A DNA stretch of 64,000 bases from Eukaryota sp. TZLM1-RC. Lineage: Eukaryota > Metamonada: BaSk clade. The stretch's first letter is position 1; each line of letters opens with the position of its first letter. The notes beneath the pieces are model-generated. The model made no database searches. It was given only the letters and a program-made list of their open reading frames with translations, and had not been told where the DNA came from. The stretch covers positions 1,984,001 to 2,048,000 of the forward strand of contig JAUPSS010000003.1 of the NCBI GenBank assembly GCA_040285825.1. Reading direction: 5' to 3'. Positions 20,026 to 29,807 of the stretch are shown piece by piece. Both the position numbers and the translations under genes were made by a program.

Positions 20026-22572
20026 ATGCCCTTTACTTTGGTCGAGCTGTTATACACTTATGATGTACTGTCTTCTTTCAACGAGGGACCCATAGGTAAG
20101 GAAGTTCCTCGTAGTTTGTTGTCTCAAACGCTATCAACCTCATCCGTTCCCAGTAGCACTCTCAAAACCTGCATTTCATCACTCTCCCTCAACCTTGCCA
20201 ATATAACGTTTTCCGATGTCGTAATCCTCTTTCGGGCCATATCTCTTCTTCAGACATCTCCTCAATCCATTCCTACACGCTCCCAAATTGATTCCCTCCC
20301 CCTCTACACCCCACCCACTTTCTCCTCCATTTCTGTCTCCACTCCCCCTTCTCATGACATTCCTTCTACATCCATCTATCCTACGCCAGATGCTGTCGTA
20401 TTTGCCGCTTCTTCTTTTGATAAACTTGGAATTCAAGGTCCTGCTTCTAGACAGTCTGTGCTGCCCTTGCTTGAAATGTTCAGGTCCAGGGTTTCTGGTG
20501 ACAAGATTAAAAAATGTTGGGACCACTTCAGTAAAGGTCAAGAAATCAGTAAGGTTTCCTTCGTAGGTTTCTTTTGTTTTTTGGGTAAGATTGCCAAAGG
20601 TGAAGTTAGTGGGATTGATGAAGTTACAGAAGCCTTTAACCCTAACCCCAACCCTAACCCCAGGTCTAACCCTAACCCCCAGGTGAATACTGATTTGGAT
20701 TTAGTGATGAAAACCAGTGATCAAAGCAGCTTAACCAAGGACACTACAGAAGTTTACAAAGCTAAAGAAAGTATTAGTCCAAAGCCCAAGGAAACAGCTC
20801 AAAAACAATCAAAAATTCAACCAAATTCCACTGAAGTTGTTAAAAGTCCACCAGTAGAATCAAAACCTGTTGAATTACCAAGAAAGTATTCTATTCAAGA
20901 ATTATCTACTGAAGTACCACCATTACCAAATATAAAGTCTGTGTCACAAAATTCAAACGAGTATATTCGTCTGTTGGAAAGTAGAATTTCTAATTACGAA
21001 AAACATTATTCAAGTTTAGTGAATGATTATGAAGAATCTCGAACTATTTTACAAGAAGAACGTTCCAGGTTCGATTCCCAGTGGGAAACCTTAATTAAAT
21101 TGGAAAAAGAGAATGAAATATTAACGGAAAAAATTGCAATTATTCGAGTGAATTCCGCTGAAGTCAAGGCAAAGATCAGAATGGTCGAGACCCAGAATGA
21201 AGAACTCAGTGTCAAAAATTCTGAGTTGTCAAGACGTAAAGTTGATCTAGAGCAAGAATTACAACGAAGTTTAGTTCTACTCGAGCAGATTAAAAAAACC
21301 GAAAGTACCCTGAAAAGTGACAATATAGAACAAGAAACTACAATTAATTCATTGTTGTCAGAAATATCAGCAGTCAATTCTAATCTGGAACAATCAGTTT
21401 CCTTTTTACAGGGTTTTAAACTGCCTTCTTTAGACACAACAGTCAAGCGAATGATGTCAGTTTTTGCTGAATCTGAGCGAGTTTTGGAATCAATGTCAAT
21501 GTTCAAAAGTAGGGTTGCAGGATTTTCTTTGGATGTAGAGCATGAGAAGATTGAGAATGTTTCTCGGTTGTCCAAGCAAATTAATGTTGACGAAATGGAA
21601 TCTATGGTTCAAAGAAAAATTACTGAAAGTCACAAAGGTCGTCCAGTAGTGTTGAAATCTGAACAAAGAGCCAATGTTCAAGATACAAAAGAAGTCTCAT
21701 TAGGTCGTAAAGAATCAGCCAGTCAAGATGTTCAAGAATACAAAGAACAATGTGGGAAAGAAGTCAAGAAAACTGAAGAAAGTCAAGAGTTTTCAGATGG
21801 TTCTTTTAATTTTGAGCAAGCAGATCAAAAAGAAGTCAAAAAAACTGAAGAAAGTCAAGAGTTTTCAGATGGTTCTTTTAATTTTGAGCAAGCAGATCAA
21901 AAAGAAGTCAAGAAAACTGAAGAAAGTCAAGAGTTTTCAGATGGTTCATTTAATTTTGAGCAAGCAGATCAAAAAGAAGTCAAAAAAACTGAAGAAAGTC
22001 AAGAGTTTTCAGTTGGTTCTTTTAATTTTGAGCAAGCAGATCAAAAAGAAGTCAAGAAAACTGAAGAAAGTCAAGAGTTTTCAGATGGTTCATTTAATTT
22101 TGAGCAAGCAGATCAAAAAGAAGTCAAGAAAAATGAAGAAAGTCAAGAGTTTTCTGATGGTTCTTTTAATTTTGAGCAAGCAGATCAAAAAGAAGTCAAG
22201 AAAACGGATGAAAGTCAAGAGTTTTCAGATGGTTCTTTTAATTTCGGACAATCTGACGATTTATTTTCTACAGCTAATGTAGACGAATTTGATTTTGAAA
22301 GTGGTTTTTTTGATGATAAAGTCAAGAGTGATCAACCAACTTCAACCAAACATCTTGATGATTCAAAGGAATCTGAACGACCTCAATCTGCACCTTCCTT
22401 TTTCGATCAATCAGCTGTGGATCAATCCCATTCAAATCTCCAGGGAGCTGAATTTGAGGACCTCTTTGCATCATTTAATAGTGCCTTTTCTCCACTTTCT
22501 GTTGATGATGTTGGTAAAAATGAAGAAGAGGATGATTCATTTGCCTCAGAATTTGCATCAGCATTTATGTAA
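20026..22572 (+). CDS. Eps15/Pan1-like endocytic scaffold (predicted)
   Basis: 848 residues, no introns. Residues 124-190 (FDKLG...ASRQSVLPLLE, then GFFCFLGKI) resemble an EH domain, and residues 5-75 may be a second, weaker one. A proline/asparagine linker follows (205-225), then a long heptad coiled coil (about 310-480), seven 24-residue repeats (579-746) and an acidic tail with DDLF, FEDLF and FASEF motifs like those that bind clathrin adaptors. This order (EH, coiled coil, short linear motifs) is that of Eps15, Ede1 and Pan1, which organise clathrin-coated pits. Function is inferred from layout; EH calcium-loop residues are not clear. Clean ATG, AATAAA 19 bases after the stop, and good base bias support expression. 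Confidence 0.6.
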   Translation: MPFTLVELLYTYDVLSSFNEGPIGKEVPRSLLSQTLSTSSVPSSTLKTCISSLSLNLANITFSDVVILFRAISLLQTSPQSIPTRSQIDSLPLYTPPTFSSISVSTPPSHDIPSTSIYPTPDAVVFAASSFDKLGIQGPASRQSVLPLLEMFRSRVSGDKIKKCWDHFSKGQEISKVSFVGFFCFLGKIAKGEVSGIDEVTEAFNPNPNPNPRSNPNPQVNTDLDLVMKTSDQSSLTKDTTEVYKAKESISPKPKETAQKQSKIQPNSTEVVKSPPVESKPVELPRKYSIQELSTEVPPLPNIKSVSQNSNEYIRLLESRISNYEKHYSSLVNDYEESRTILQEERSRFDSQWETLIKLEKENEILTEKIAIIRVNSAEVKAKIRMVETQNEELSVKNSELSRRKVDLEQELQRSLVLLEQIKKTESTLKSDNIEQETTINSLLSEISAVNSNLEQSVSFLQGFKLPSLDTTVKRMMSVFAESERVLESMSMFKSRVAGFSLDVEHEKIENVSRLSKQINVDEMESMVQRKITESHKGRPVVLKSEQRANVQDTKEVSLGRKESASQDVQEYKEQCGKEVKKTEESQEFSDGSFNFEQADQKEVKKTEESQEFSDGSFNFEQADQKEVKKTEESQEFSDGSFNFEQADQKEVKKTEESQEFSVGSFNFEQADQKEVKKTEESQEFSDGSFNFEQADQKEVKKNEESQEFSDGSFNFEQADQKEVKKTDESQEFSDGSFNFGQSDDLFSTANVDEFDFESGFFDDKVKSDQPTSTKHLDDSKESERPQSAPSFFDQSAVDQSHSNLQGAEFEDLFASFNSAFSPLSVDDVGKNEEEDDSFASEFASAFM
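20638..20680 (+). repeat. telomere-like CCCTAA array inside the Eps15-like gene
   Basis: CCTAACCCCAACCCTAACCC and more encode alternating Asn-Pro, residues 205-218. It is in frame, so more likely a coding microsatellite than a telomere scar. Confidence 0.7.
21760..22263 (+). repeat. seven 72-bp (24-residue) tandem repeats in the Eps15-like gene
   Basis: Each unit encodes EVKKTEESQEFSDGSFNFEQ plus ADQK. Variants: SVGSF in unit 4, KNEES in unit 6, KTDES and FGQSDD in unit 7. Near-identical at DNA level, so recently expanded or homogenised. The FNFEQ core may be a repeated binding motif. Confidence 0.9.
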
Positions 22573-22590
22573 AATATTTGAGAACTTCCA

Positions 22591-22596
22591 AATAAA
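22591..22596 (+). promoter_or_regulatory. poly(A) signal of the Eps15-like gene
   Basis: AATAAA 19 bases past the stop codon. Confidence 0.6.
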
Positions 22597-22795
22597 ACAA
22601 TTGTAGTACTAATTGAAATGTATCGACTCTGTCTTGTTTGTAAAATTTGTCAATATGTTAACAACTATAATATCTTGATCTTTATTTAAAAGCAAGTGCC
22701 GCCAATGTTATTGGCCTTTCACATTAGAATCAACGTCATCATAGTTAAAATTGGAAAAGTTAGCCCAAGATCTGACAATTGCAAAAAGAGAATTA

Positions 22796-23215
22796 CCACT
22801 TACTAAAATGAAATCAGAACTAATGGGACTATATTCATTAAAGCAAAGATTTCCTCTAAACAATCCTGATCTGCCTTTTTCTTGCCTTTGCTTCCGTTAT
22901 TTGATAAAAGAACCGAGATAATCTATTAATTATAGCGAATTGAATTCGTGACCACCACATATAGACATCAAATCTCTTCATTGTTTTTTCTTGAACCAAC
23001 TTTAGGAAATCATTCAAAAACATTTCTGGTTCTACTGACACTTTTCCGTTTAGCAAATGGACAAGCAATAAAAAACAAGTGATCTTTTTCTATCAGTATC
23101 AGCTTCTTCGATATCTCTGTCATATTTTCTATGTTTTTCATGCGATTTGCATTCAAGAGATTTTACAGGATTAAGTAACCTTTTTTAAATAACAGTGCCA
23201 TCTGCAACATTACAG
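22796..23215 (-). mobile_element. LINE family B 3' fragment B8
   Basis: Diverged minus-strand B: RFDVYMWWSRIQFAIINRL is readable, with the RLE region lost and frame breaks. It abuts the block repeated at 14,450-14,740, as B5 does, so the two are one insertion copied by the inverted duplication and since diverged. Confidence 0.75.
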
Positions 23216-23497
23216 GAAACCACATTTTGTATCAATAATGAGAGGAGTTTGAAAGCGTACTGTTGCATATAAGTATTTTTAAAAAAATGGAAACGTTTGA
23301 TATTCACAATTAATTGAGTTCGACAATTAAGCAGTGACTTTTCAGTGAATTGCAGATTCAAGTTCAAGGCTACCAATTCAAAACCGGACTGTGGAACTGT
23401 TGGTACAATGAATTTCATCCGAAAAGTTATAGGATGGTATTTTTGAGTGCTGATGACATTAAAAAGATTATTCGGAATATATATTTAGGCATATTTA
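23210..23497. repeat. second block of the inverted duplication (right)
   Basis: Reverse match to 14,450-14,740. It ends where LINE D3 begins. Confidence 0.75.
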
Positions 23498-23499
23498 TG

Positions 23500-24590
23500 A
23501 AAATCAACACCACCAAAATTTGTACCACAAAAAATGTGGCTTCGTAACTGAGATGCATCAATTTCCAATAATTTCGCTAAAAAATTGGTTCTTTGTTCAT
23601 TAAAAATTCGACAAAACTCCAAAGAAATTGATGGTGATGTTGATCTCAAAATATGAGTAAATTTTCCAGAATAACAAATTTTTAGGAAAAAGAATTTCAA
23701 ATGTTTCTCAATATTTAAATTTGCTATTGACTCTAATTCATTTCCAAATTGAGTCAACAGAGTCGAAAGTTGGCCTTTGACTTCTTCAATATTTCCGAGA
23801 TAACAACCCAAAAAACGAAAACCAGACTGATCATAATTGATAAAGGGGACATTGACATCATTAATGAAAAAATCAATTGGTTCATGGCCAATAATCAAAC
23901 ATTTGGAGATATTCAATGAGAGACCAATATCTTCATAACGCTGTTAATAACAGTTGCTATTTGTTTGAGAATTGTAATAGGAGCAATTACAGAAATGTCA
24001 TCCATATATGCTACAATATCTATTTCTGGGAATTTTTCTTTTAATTCGCACATTAATGGATGAATTGCCAGACAAAAGAAAAAAGGACCAAGTGGATCGC
24101 CTTGTTTAACACCTGAAGAAGAAAGCAGGTCAAAGTTTTCGTAGACCAATGTTGATGATTTTCCATAAAATGAATAGAAAAAAGGCTCAACTTCAGGAAA
24201 ATGCTTTCGCAGCAAAGGCAAAATGGAAGAACGAGATACAGAATTAAAAGCATTCTTAAAATCTAGATTGAAGATGTAATTAGAATCACTAGAATTAAAA
24301 AACACATCAGACGAAAGAGCAGCAGATGAAGCACCATCAATTGTCTTGATTCCAAATTGAAATGGACTGAAAAATTCTTTGGCTTTTTTCCCAATTCTAT
24401 TGAAAACAAGAGACGCAAGAATTCTTGAAAACGATTCTCCAATTGCAATTGGACGGATTTTGGATTGACTTTTTTTTGAGGGCAATTAAGCGAGCACTGG
24501 TCATCTCAAAAGGGACTTTAATTTTTAACGTAAGAAGATTGTTAAAAAAAAGAACAAGATCATCAGCAATTTCAGGACACTGTCCAACAG
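23500..24590 (-). pseudogene. LINE family D RT fragment D3
   Basis: On the minus strand it runs from CPEIADDLVLFF through RT fingers and palm: IRPIAIGESFSRILASLVFN, FNLDFKNAFNS, GVKQGDPLGPFFF, YMDDISVIA and the thumb FLGCYLGN. It ends at FGGVDFHK (about 23,515). It lacks both the N-terminus and the whole C-terminal endonuclease. Frameshifts at about 23,940 and 24,480. Because the 3' end is missing, this is not a plain 5'-truncated insertion; deletion or rearrangement followed. Confidence 0.85.
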
Positions 24591-25850
24591 CTGATTTGAT
24601 CATGTAATTTAAGTATTTGGGAACACTTCTGTACAAAGCAAAAATGATACGATTCTCCCACAAATTTCCTGTAAAATTCTTACCACTTGAACACATCAAT
24701 TATCAAAATCATTGAGAAAATTCAAGGCAGACTGACCAATGTTGCCAAAAATCGAGAAGGCAAAAGGAACAAACGAAAAGTTCGAGTAAAGGTTCTTATT
24801 TGAATCATTGAATAACTCAGCATATTGGTCTCGTTTACGAACCTCAGCCTTGTTCAAGTGACCATTAGAACTATCTAAAACATCATCACGATAAATTAAA
24901 GCAAAGGAATCAACTGTAGTATAATCAACAACAACTTGAGAGGAATCCACAAAAGGAGCAATTAGAGCACCTCGACGTGAATTAAACAGATTATTATCGC
25001 TATAATGCTTCAACAACGGTTCTACTTTGCAACTAAAATTGTAACACTTAAACATCTCATATGTCACATCACGAACGGCATTATGAAGAACTGACCGATA
25101 TTGAAAAATTTCTTACAACTTACAGTATAACGGATACTGACAGATACTGATTTTTTATCTCAATAAATATTCCAGTTAAAAAAATGATACTGACAGTCAA
25201 TTTTTCGTTACAAATACAAACAGAATTATCCAAAAGACCACTTGGATACAGCCCTAAGCTCAAACGCATGTTTTGCTTCCAAGCTTCATTTGTTAAGTAA
25301 AGACCAAATGGCCTTTGTTGCTGAGTTATTAAACTAGTGCAATTTTGGATGTCTGATAAAAAAGGCAGCAAAGACGGGATTATTGATCTTAGTCACACTA
25401 AGTCGTTTAGAGAAATCCAGGTCTTCAAAACCAATTAAAACAGACTTCTGTTATTTCACAACAGCAAGATGAAGATTAGTTAAAGATCTCGAAGGTACAG
25501 AGGGCAAACATGAAGGAAAACACTTACTCCACACATCAATAGGTAGTTCATGCACCATGTTTTCGAGTTAAATTAATAAAGGATGTGATTCATTCAAAGG
25601 AATTTGATCAAACCGGAATTTCCACTCAAAAAGAAAATTTTTCATACCGCCAATGAAAACACTTTTGCAAAAATACTCTGCTTTTGAAGAACCAACTCCA
25701 GCAAATTTAGGACTATAAAAAGCATAATAAGGAATATTTGACGGACAAACTTCCCCTAAATCCCCTAAAAAATTGGTTCTCAGTGCATTAAATTGACGTG
25801 CAAAATTATGTGAAATTGTAAGAGATTAAGAACGAAGAAGAACAAGTAAA
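24591..25850 (-). pseudogene. LINE family F C-terminal half
   Basis: Minus strand, in order: a decayed thumb region (25,850-25,400), LITQQQRPFGLYLTNEAW, MRLSLGLYPSG, a damaged knuckle (CICN...), and 25,067-24,696 with RRGALIAPFVDSSQVVVDYTT, KRDQYAELF, FVPFAFSIFGNIGQSALNFL. Last comes NRIIFALYRSVPKYLNYMIK, which joins directly to D3. Where other families have RGD or RAD at the RLE site this copy has RGA, so the first catalytic Asp is lost. A 42-bp D tail is inserted at 25,145-25,186. Confidence 0.75.
25145..25186 (+). mobile_element. 42-bp LINE family D 3' tail insertion
   Basis: TTTTTTATCTCAATAAATAT...AAAAAAA is the D 3' end only. GATACTGACAG occurs on both sides (25,134-25,144 and 25,187-25,197), an 11-bp target duplication. 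An extreme 5' truncation. Confidence 0.8.
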
Positions 25851-25855
25851 CAAAG

Positions 25856-26126
25856 TTAAATCTGTGATGATGTGATATTTTCCGGATAAAGAAAGAGACG
25901 TTTAGCTATGTATTGGTATAGAGTTTCAGCACACCAAACAATTACGGTCATTACCATTATATGAACAAAGATGCAACACTTTGCTGTAAGTGAAGTAATG
26001 GTTTGATAACTGCAATCATTACTTATCGTTGAAGTAGAAACTAACACCATACTAATCACCACCAATCCTGATACACCTTATACCTCAACTTCAAAAAGAT
26101 TGTTTGACATCGAATTATCAGCAAGT
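25856..26126 (-). pseudogene. second copy of the unknown membrane-protein fragment
   Basis: Reverse copy of 13,476-13,755. It keeps a readable frame with VVISMVLVSTSTI, a hydrophobic helix and LYQYIAKRLFLYP, but no 5' part. It belongs to the inverted duplication. Confidence 0.4.
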
Positions 26127-26170
26127 GCATTGTTCAATAGCTCACCATGGATGTCAATTTGTAATTCATT

Positions 26171-26247
26171 TGTTGGCGCCCAAGGTATACATAGAATGAA
26201 TAGAAAATAAATCAAATGTCTCTAATTTCATCAGACTTAAGGCAACA
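26171..26247 (+). repeat. T4 5' LTR
   Basis: 77 bp, TGTTGGCGCC...GGCAACA; partner at 29,728-29,807. Confidence 0.55.
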
Positions 26248-26434
26248 GTAATTGATGGCCATTTCTTAGTTTATGTATATTATAAATAACTTCACCACAC
26301 TTAACCAGCAAGAAATCTCAAACATGTCAGATATTTCAGGAAAAGATATCTCTGACCTTACTTCCTCACTTTCAATGCAGCACCAAGATACATCAAAACA
26401 ACACACATACATACACTCTACATAAAGGACAAAC

Positions 26435-27900
26435 ATGCAACCGACCCGGTTCCTACCTCCTATTTTCCAAAAAAAAGATGAAAAAGTGGACGAAGTCTCT
26501 CCATCTTCTAAATTGCAAGACAAGGAAACAAGTTCGGATCCGGCTCCCACCTCCCCTTCTGTCTTAGTCAAAAAAAGAGGCAACGACAACGGACCAGGCT
26601 CCCTCTCCCCTCAATAAAGAAGTTTTGTCGACAGAGGCAACGAGAACGGAGCCAGTTCTTTTTACCCATCCAAAATTAGAATTTAATGATAGGAAGACGG
26701 ATGAAAATCCCACCTAAATTAAAAAGCATGTCGATCCATTTAGGAGAATATGATGAATTTCATGCTCAACTAGATAATATGGAAGGAGAAACGACTCAAA
26801 AGAAGGGTGCTATAGGCTTTGGAAGGGGACGCAAAGGCTCACCTCTAACCAACAAACTTTTGTTTATTCGAGCAGCTCCCTCCTCTATGGAGTTCAACGT
26901 CTAAAGGTGGCAAAAGCGTTCGTTTTTTTAGACCCTCATATTTGTTGGGGAAACCCAAAGTGTGTCAGAAATTTTTCCAAACGAACGAAATGAGCCCATC
27001 AAAGCTTTAAACAATTCAAGTATGGAGACTTACGGACGTAGTGCAGAAAGTCCAGACTCTTCGTAATGGACAAACGGATCAATGAGATCATGGCCACTCC
27101 AATCAAAAATTGAATGAATTGGAAGGCCTCTCCATTAGATCACTTTGACAAAACAATCAGGGTATTTTCTATTGAACAGAGGAGTAACACTGGCTTTGAG
27201 GACATTCTACTATCCGAATTACTTGCCTGGTTTGATACCATATACGAAACTACCATTCATAGTTATACGGAGCTGACGGCAGGAGGGTTATTCCCTTGGG
27301 ATTAACCGCGATGAGGACTTATTCAAGAAAAATAAACCCATCAACTCAAACTTCAGCAGGACAAGCAAGGCGTTTAGGTGGAAAGTTTAAAGGAGCTCCT
27401 CAACACAAATACAACCCTGAAATACATGAACCAGCAGGCTCTAAATTCTGTACATTCTGTAACAATGAAGGCAACAACTCCATCAGCCACAATGTGACTG
27501 ACAGCAAAGATCCTCGATGCACCAGAAGTAAAGTTCCCAAGGAAGAAAGATTTTAACTTAGGAAAATCAGACGAGCCTGCTAGTAAAAACAGCGTCAAAA
27601 AAAACCGAGATCGCCAAGGTAGACGTGTTAATAGGTTTAGATATAGAGGCCGTGAAGCCGTTTTAGAGGCCAAAGAGGCAGAGGACAATATAGACCTGTA
27701 CATAACATCAATACATCAGAGGGCATATCATCACATGCATCCCCTACTAAGACCAAACGTCTAGTTCGAGCACGGTTTTTCACAGAGGGATCAATAACGG
27801 CAACAAGAATAGCTACCGAGTGCAACTGGTATTCTGTTGCTCAACGTAGGAATCATTGCGTAACAAGTCCATTACAGACATACTCTTCCCATAATCCTGA
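26435..27900 (+). pseudogene. gag-like coding remains of T4
   Basis: Frames change several times. Readable parts: 26,435-26,617 (polar, many Ser/Pro), 26,686-26,904 (basic, GFGRGRKGS), 27,114-27,300 (GFEDILLSELLAWFDTIY), and 27,296-27,556 with FCTFCNNEGNNSISH, ending DPRC. The last is a C-x2-C-x9-H-x9-C array like an expanded zinc knuckle, followed by a basic stretch (KKNRDRQGRR). The order fits a retroelement Gag. Family not recognised. Confidence 0.4.
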
Positions 27901-27939
27901 GATCAAACAAAACATTAATTGGGACAGACATGTTGTAAG

Positions 27940-27970
27940 CACTTGGGTTTCAGAGTCTGAAACCCAAGTG
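27940..27970. repeat. perfect 15-bp inverted repeat with 1-nt spacer
   Basis: CACTTGGGTTTCAGA, G, TCTGAAACCCAAGTG. An RNA of this DNA would form a 15-bp hairpin. It lies inside T4 downstream of the gag-like part. Confidence 0.9.
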
Positions 27971-28372
27971 GTAAAATTCAGACGGATGATGGTCTTCTCA
28001 TTATATTAGACAAAGAACACCGCACTCTGTAAAAAGCAGAATCGGAATTTGACACAAGAACCGCTCAACATTCGATTGGGAACCTAGGTAACCAATCATT
28101 GAGTCCCTCTGATTTTGTGCAGCACTAAACAACATCTGGATGTGAAATCAAATTTGATGATCTTAATAACAAAATAAGATAAATGAGTTTATCAACGATG
28201 CTGAAAAACACGTTATAGAGAAAACCCTCTCCAAAATTAACTCTGACTCAGGTAGTTTTTGTACTGTTCAACGGTTTAACGGTGAGACAACAGAAGAGTC
28301 TTTCCATTCGGTTAAACATTCAGAAGCTGTTCAGTAAGTACAATAAGAAAATTGGAAAACGTACCATTAGGC

Positions 28373-29555
28373 TGTTTTTTTCCACTACAGTGACCAAAGG
28401 AAAAGCTTTCTTAAATTACAAATACTAAACTTAAACTATCCCCACGTCATTATACGTGATTTGATGTTATCCAACATCTAACACTACCCCTTCTTCACTC
28501 TTCTTCTTCAGTGATGGGAAAATCCTTGTTAATGGATTGAGTACAAGTTCGAACGGCTCTTCCTCTGAAAAATCACTATCATGAACATTCAGCACGTCTC
28601 CAAGGCATGAGTCAGAACAGTTATTTTTATCTGCTCAGAGCACAAAGTACAGTGTTCACCTGTTCTAGTTCTCTAATACTATGAACATGAGCGGATCTTT
28701 TGACATCAAAAGTTTGGGCATTACCATTGCAAAGAGGACAATTAACAGCAATATGACCAGGCTTATGGCATCTGTAACAAGTTTTGACAGCAATATCTGT
28801 ATCTCTGACGGCAGAACGAGTATTTGTATTAGGTTCTGGATCCTGACCAGATTTTAGATCTGTCATGGTCAACAATTTCGTCAATAGCAACTTTCACAAG
28901 GGTTTTGAAATCAAGTAACAATTGGTCATTAATACCGGACACAAGAATTTCAGCAAGACCCTTAGAAGCAATACCAGGGGGAAATAGTTTCATAAAAACA
29001 TTATTTGGAATGGTGAAACAGTCAGCCTTTTCCTTTACCTTCAGAAAGTTTCTGAGGTAATCATTCATTCTTTCTCCAACACTAGGGATCTTCACATTCA
29101 TTTCAACCGAGAGACCGTCTCGTTGAAAGCTTCCTAGGAGGAAAAATTGTTTAGCAATTTCAAATAGTTGAGCAACACACTATCAGAAGTTTTCACCTTA
29201 GGTTCATGCAACTCTAAGGACTTCAAAATAAAGGAATCTACGAAGAGCCTTAAGGAAACAATTTTGGTGCTATCAGTGACAGACTGATACACTTCAAATT
29301 CGCTCAAAACAGTCATACATCTTTTTCGGACAGCGAGGTCAAATAAGGACGGTCGACAGGACGCATCGCACGGCTTTACCAAAGGCAGGTACAAGAACAG
29401 TGACGGATCTGGAACAGGGACAGGGACAGGGACAATAACGTTATTGTTGGTTTCCACTGCAATAACCAAAGGAAAAGGTTTATTCAATTACAAATACTAA
29501 ACTTAAACTATCGCCACGTCATCACACGTGATTTGATGTTATCCAACATCTGACA
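28373..29555 (-). mobile_element. T2: gag-only LTR retrotransposon (1,183 bp)
   Basis: 111-bp LTRs at 29,445-29,555 (5') and 28,373-28,483 (3') match T1. The polypurine tract GAAGAAGGGGTAG is directly before the 3' LTR. The gag includes a CCHC knuckle missing from T1. No 4-bp target duplication is evident. It lies inside T4. Confidence 0.8.
28627..29487 (-). pseudogene. gag of T2 with CCHC zinc knuckle
   Basis: Three overlapping frames, read in order: 29,487-29,134 (ends LLNYLKLLNN), 29,101-28,829 (ERMNDYLRNFLKVKEKADC, then FKTLVKVAIDEIVDHDRSK), and 28,890-28,627 with CYRCHKPGHIAVNCP, a textbook C-x2-C-x4-H-x4-C knuckle. Two frameshifts break it. Family: LTR-retrotransposon Gag. The acidic region seen in T1 (EPYEVV) is matched by the DNA after the knuckle. 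Confidence 0.7.
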
Positions 29556-29727
29556 AGTGGACGAACAGGTACCTCCAATGAGTCTACAGTCCCTAAGTGG
29601 CTTGGACATAACAATAGAATTAGGAAGCGAAGCTAATTCTTAGTATTAAATAGTTATTTAGTTATTGCTTCACAGTTTTAGTATCATCTTCATATATGCT
29701 GATTTATGTTGAAAAAGGTAAAAGTAG

Positions 29728-29807
29728 TGTTGGCGCCCCAAGGTTTATATAATGTGAATAGAAAATAAATCAACTTTCTCTAATACCATAAGACTAAAGG
29801 CAAGACA
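29728..29807 (+). repeat. T4 3' LTR
   Basis: 80 bp, partner of 26,171-26,247, preceded by the polypurine tract; followed by DNA shared with the left arm of the kinase duplication. Confidence 0.55.

Larger units (their letters stand above)
26171..29807 (+). mobile_element. T4: LTR element of about 3.6 kb with very short LTRs, hosting T2
   Basis: Direct repeats at 26,171-26,247 (77 bp) and 29,728-29,807 (80 bp) start TGTTGGCGCC, share AATAGAAAATAAATCAA and end in CA. GAAAAAGGTAAAAGTAG directly before the right copy is a good polypurine tract. The interior has broken gag-like frames (26,435-27,960), a perfect hairpin (27,940-27,970) and the nested T2 element. I see no RT or integrase. No clear target duplication. 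The reverse match at 13,400-13,475 is a solo LTR. Confidence 0.55.

Noticed and set aside
21060-21085. GGTTCGATTCCC, a B-box-like sequence that could mark another tRNA
   Set aside because: It lies inside the coiled-coil coding frame, and no A box or pairing stems exist upstream.
20179-21575. Long minus-strand frames opposite the Eps15-like gene
   Set aside because: Shadows of a gene with biased codons; no motif.
21728-22282. A 184-codon lysine-rich frame overlapping the 24-residue repeats
   Set aside because: It is the second frame of a 72-bp repeat (a multiple of three keeps all frames open); the main frame is much longer and has domain logic.
26171-26190. TTGGCGCCC as a retroviral-type tRNA-Lys primer binding site
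   Set aside because: It sits at the very start of both short repeats rather than just inside a 5' LTR, so it is better read as part of the LTR itself.
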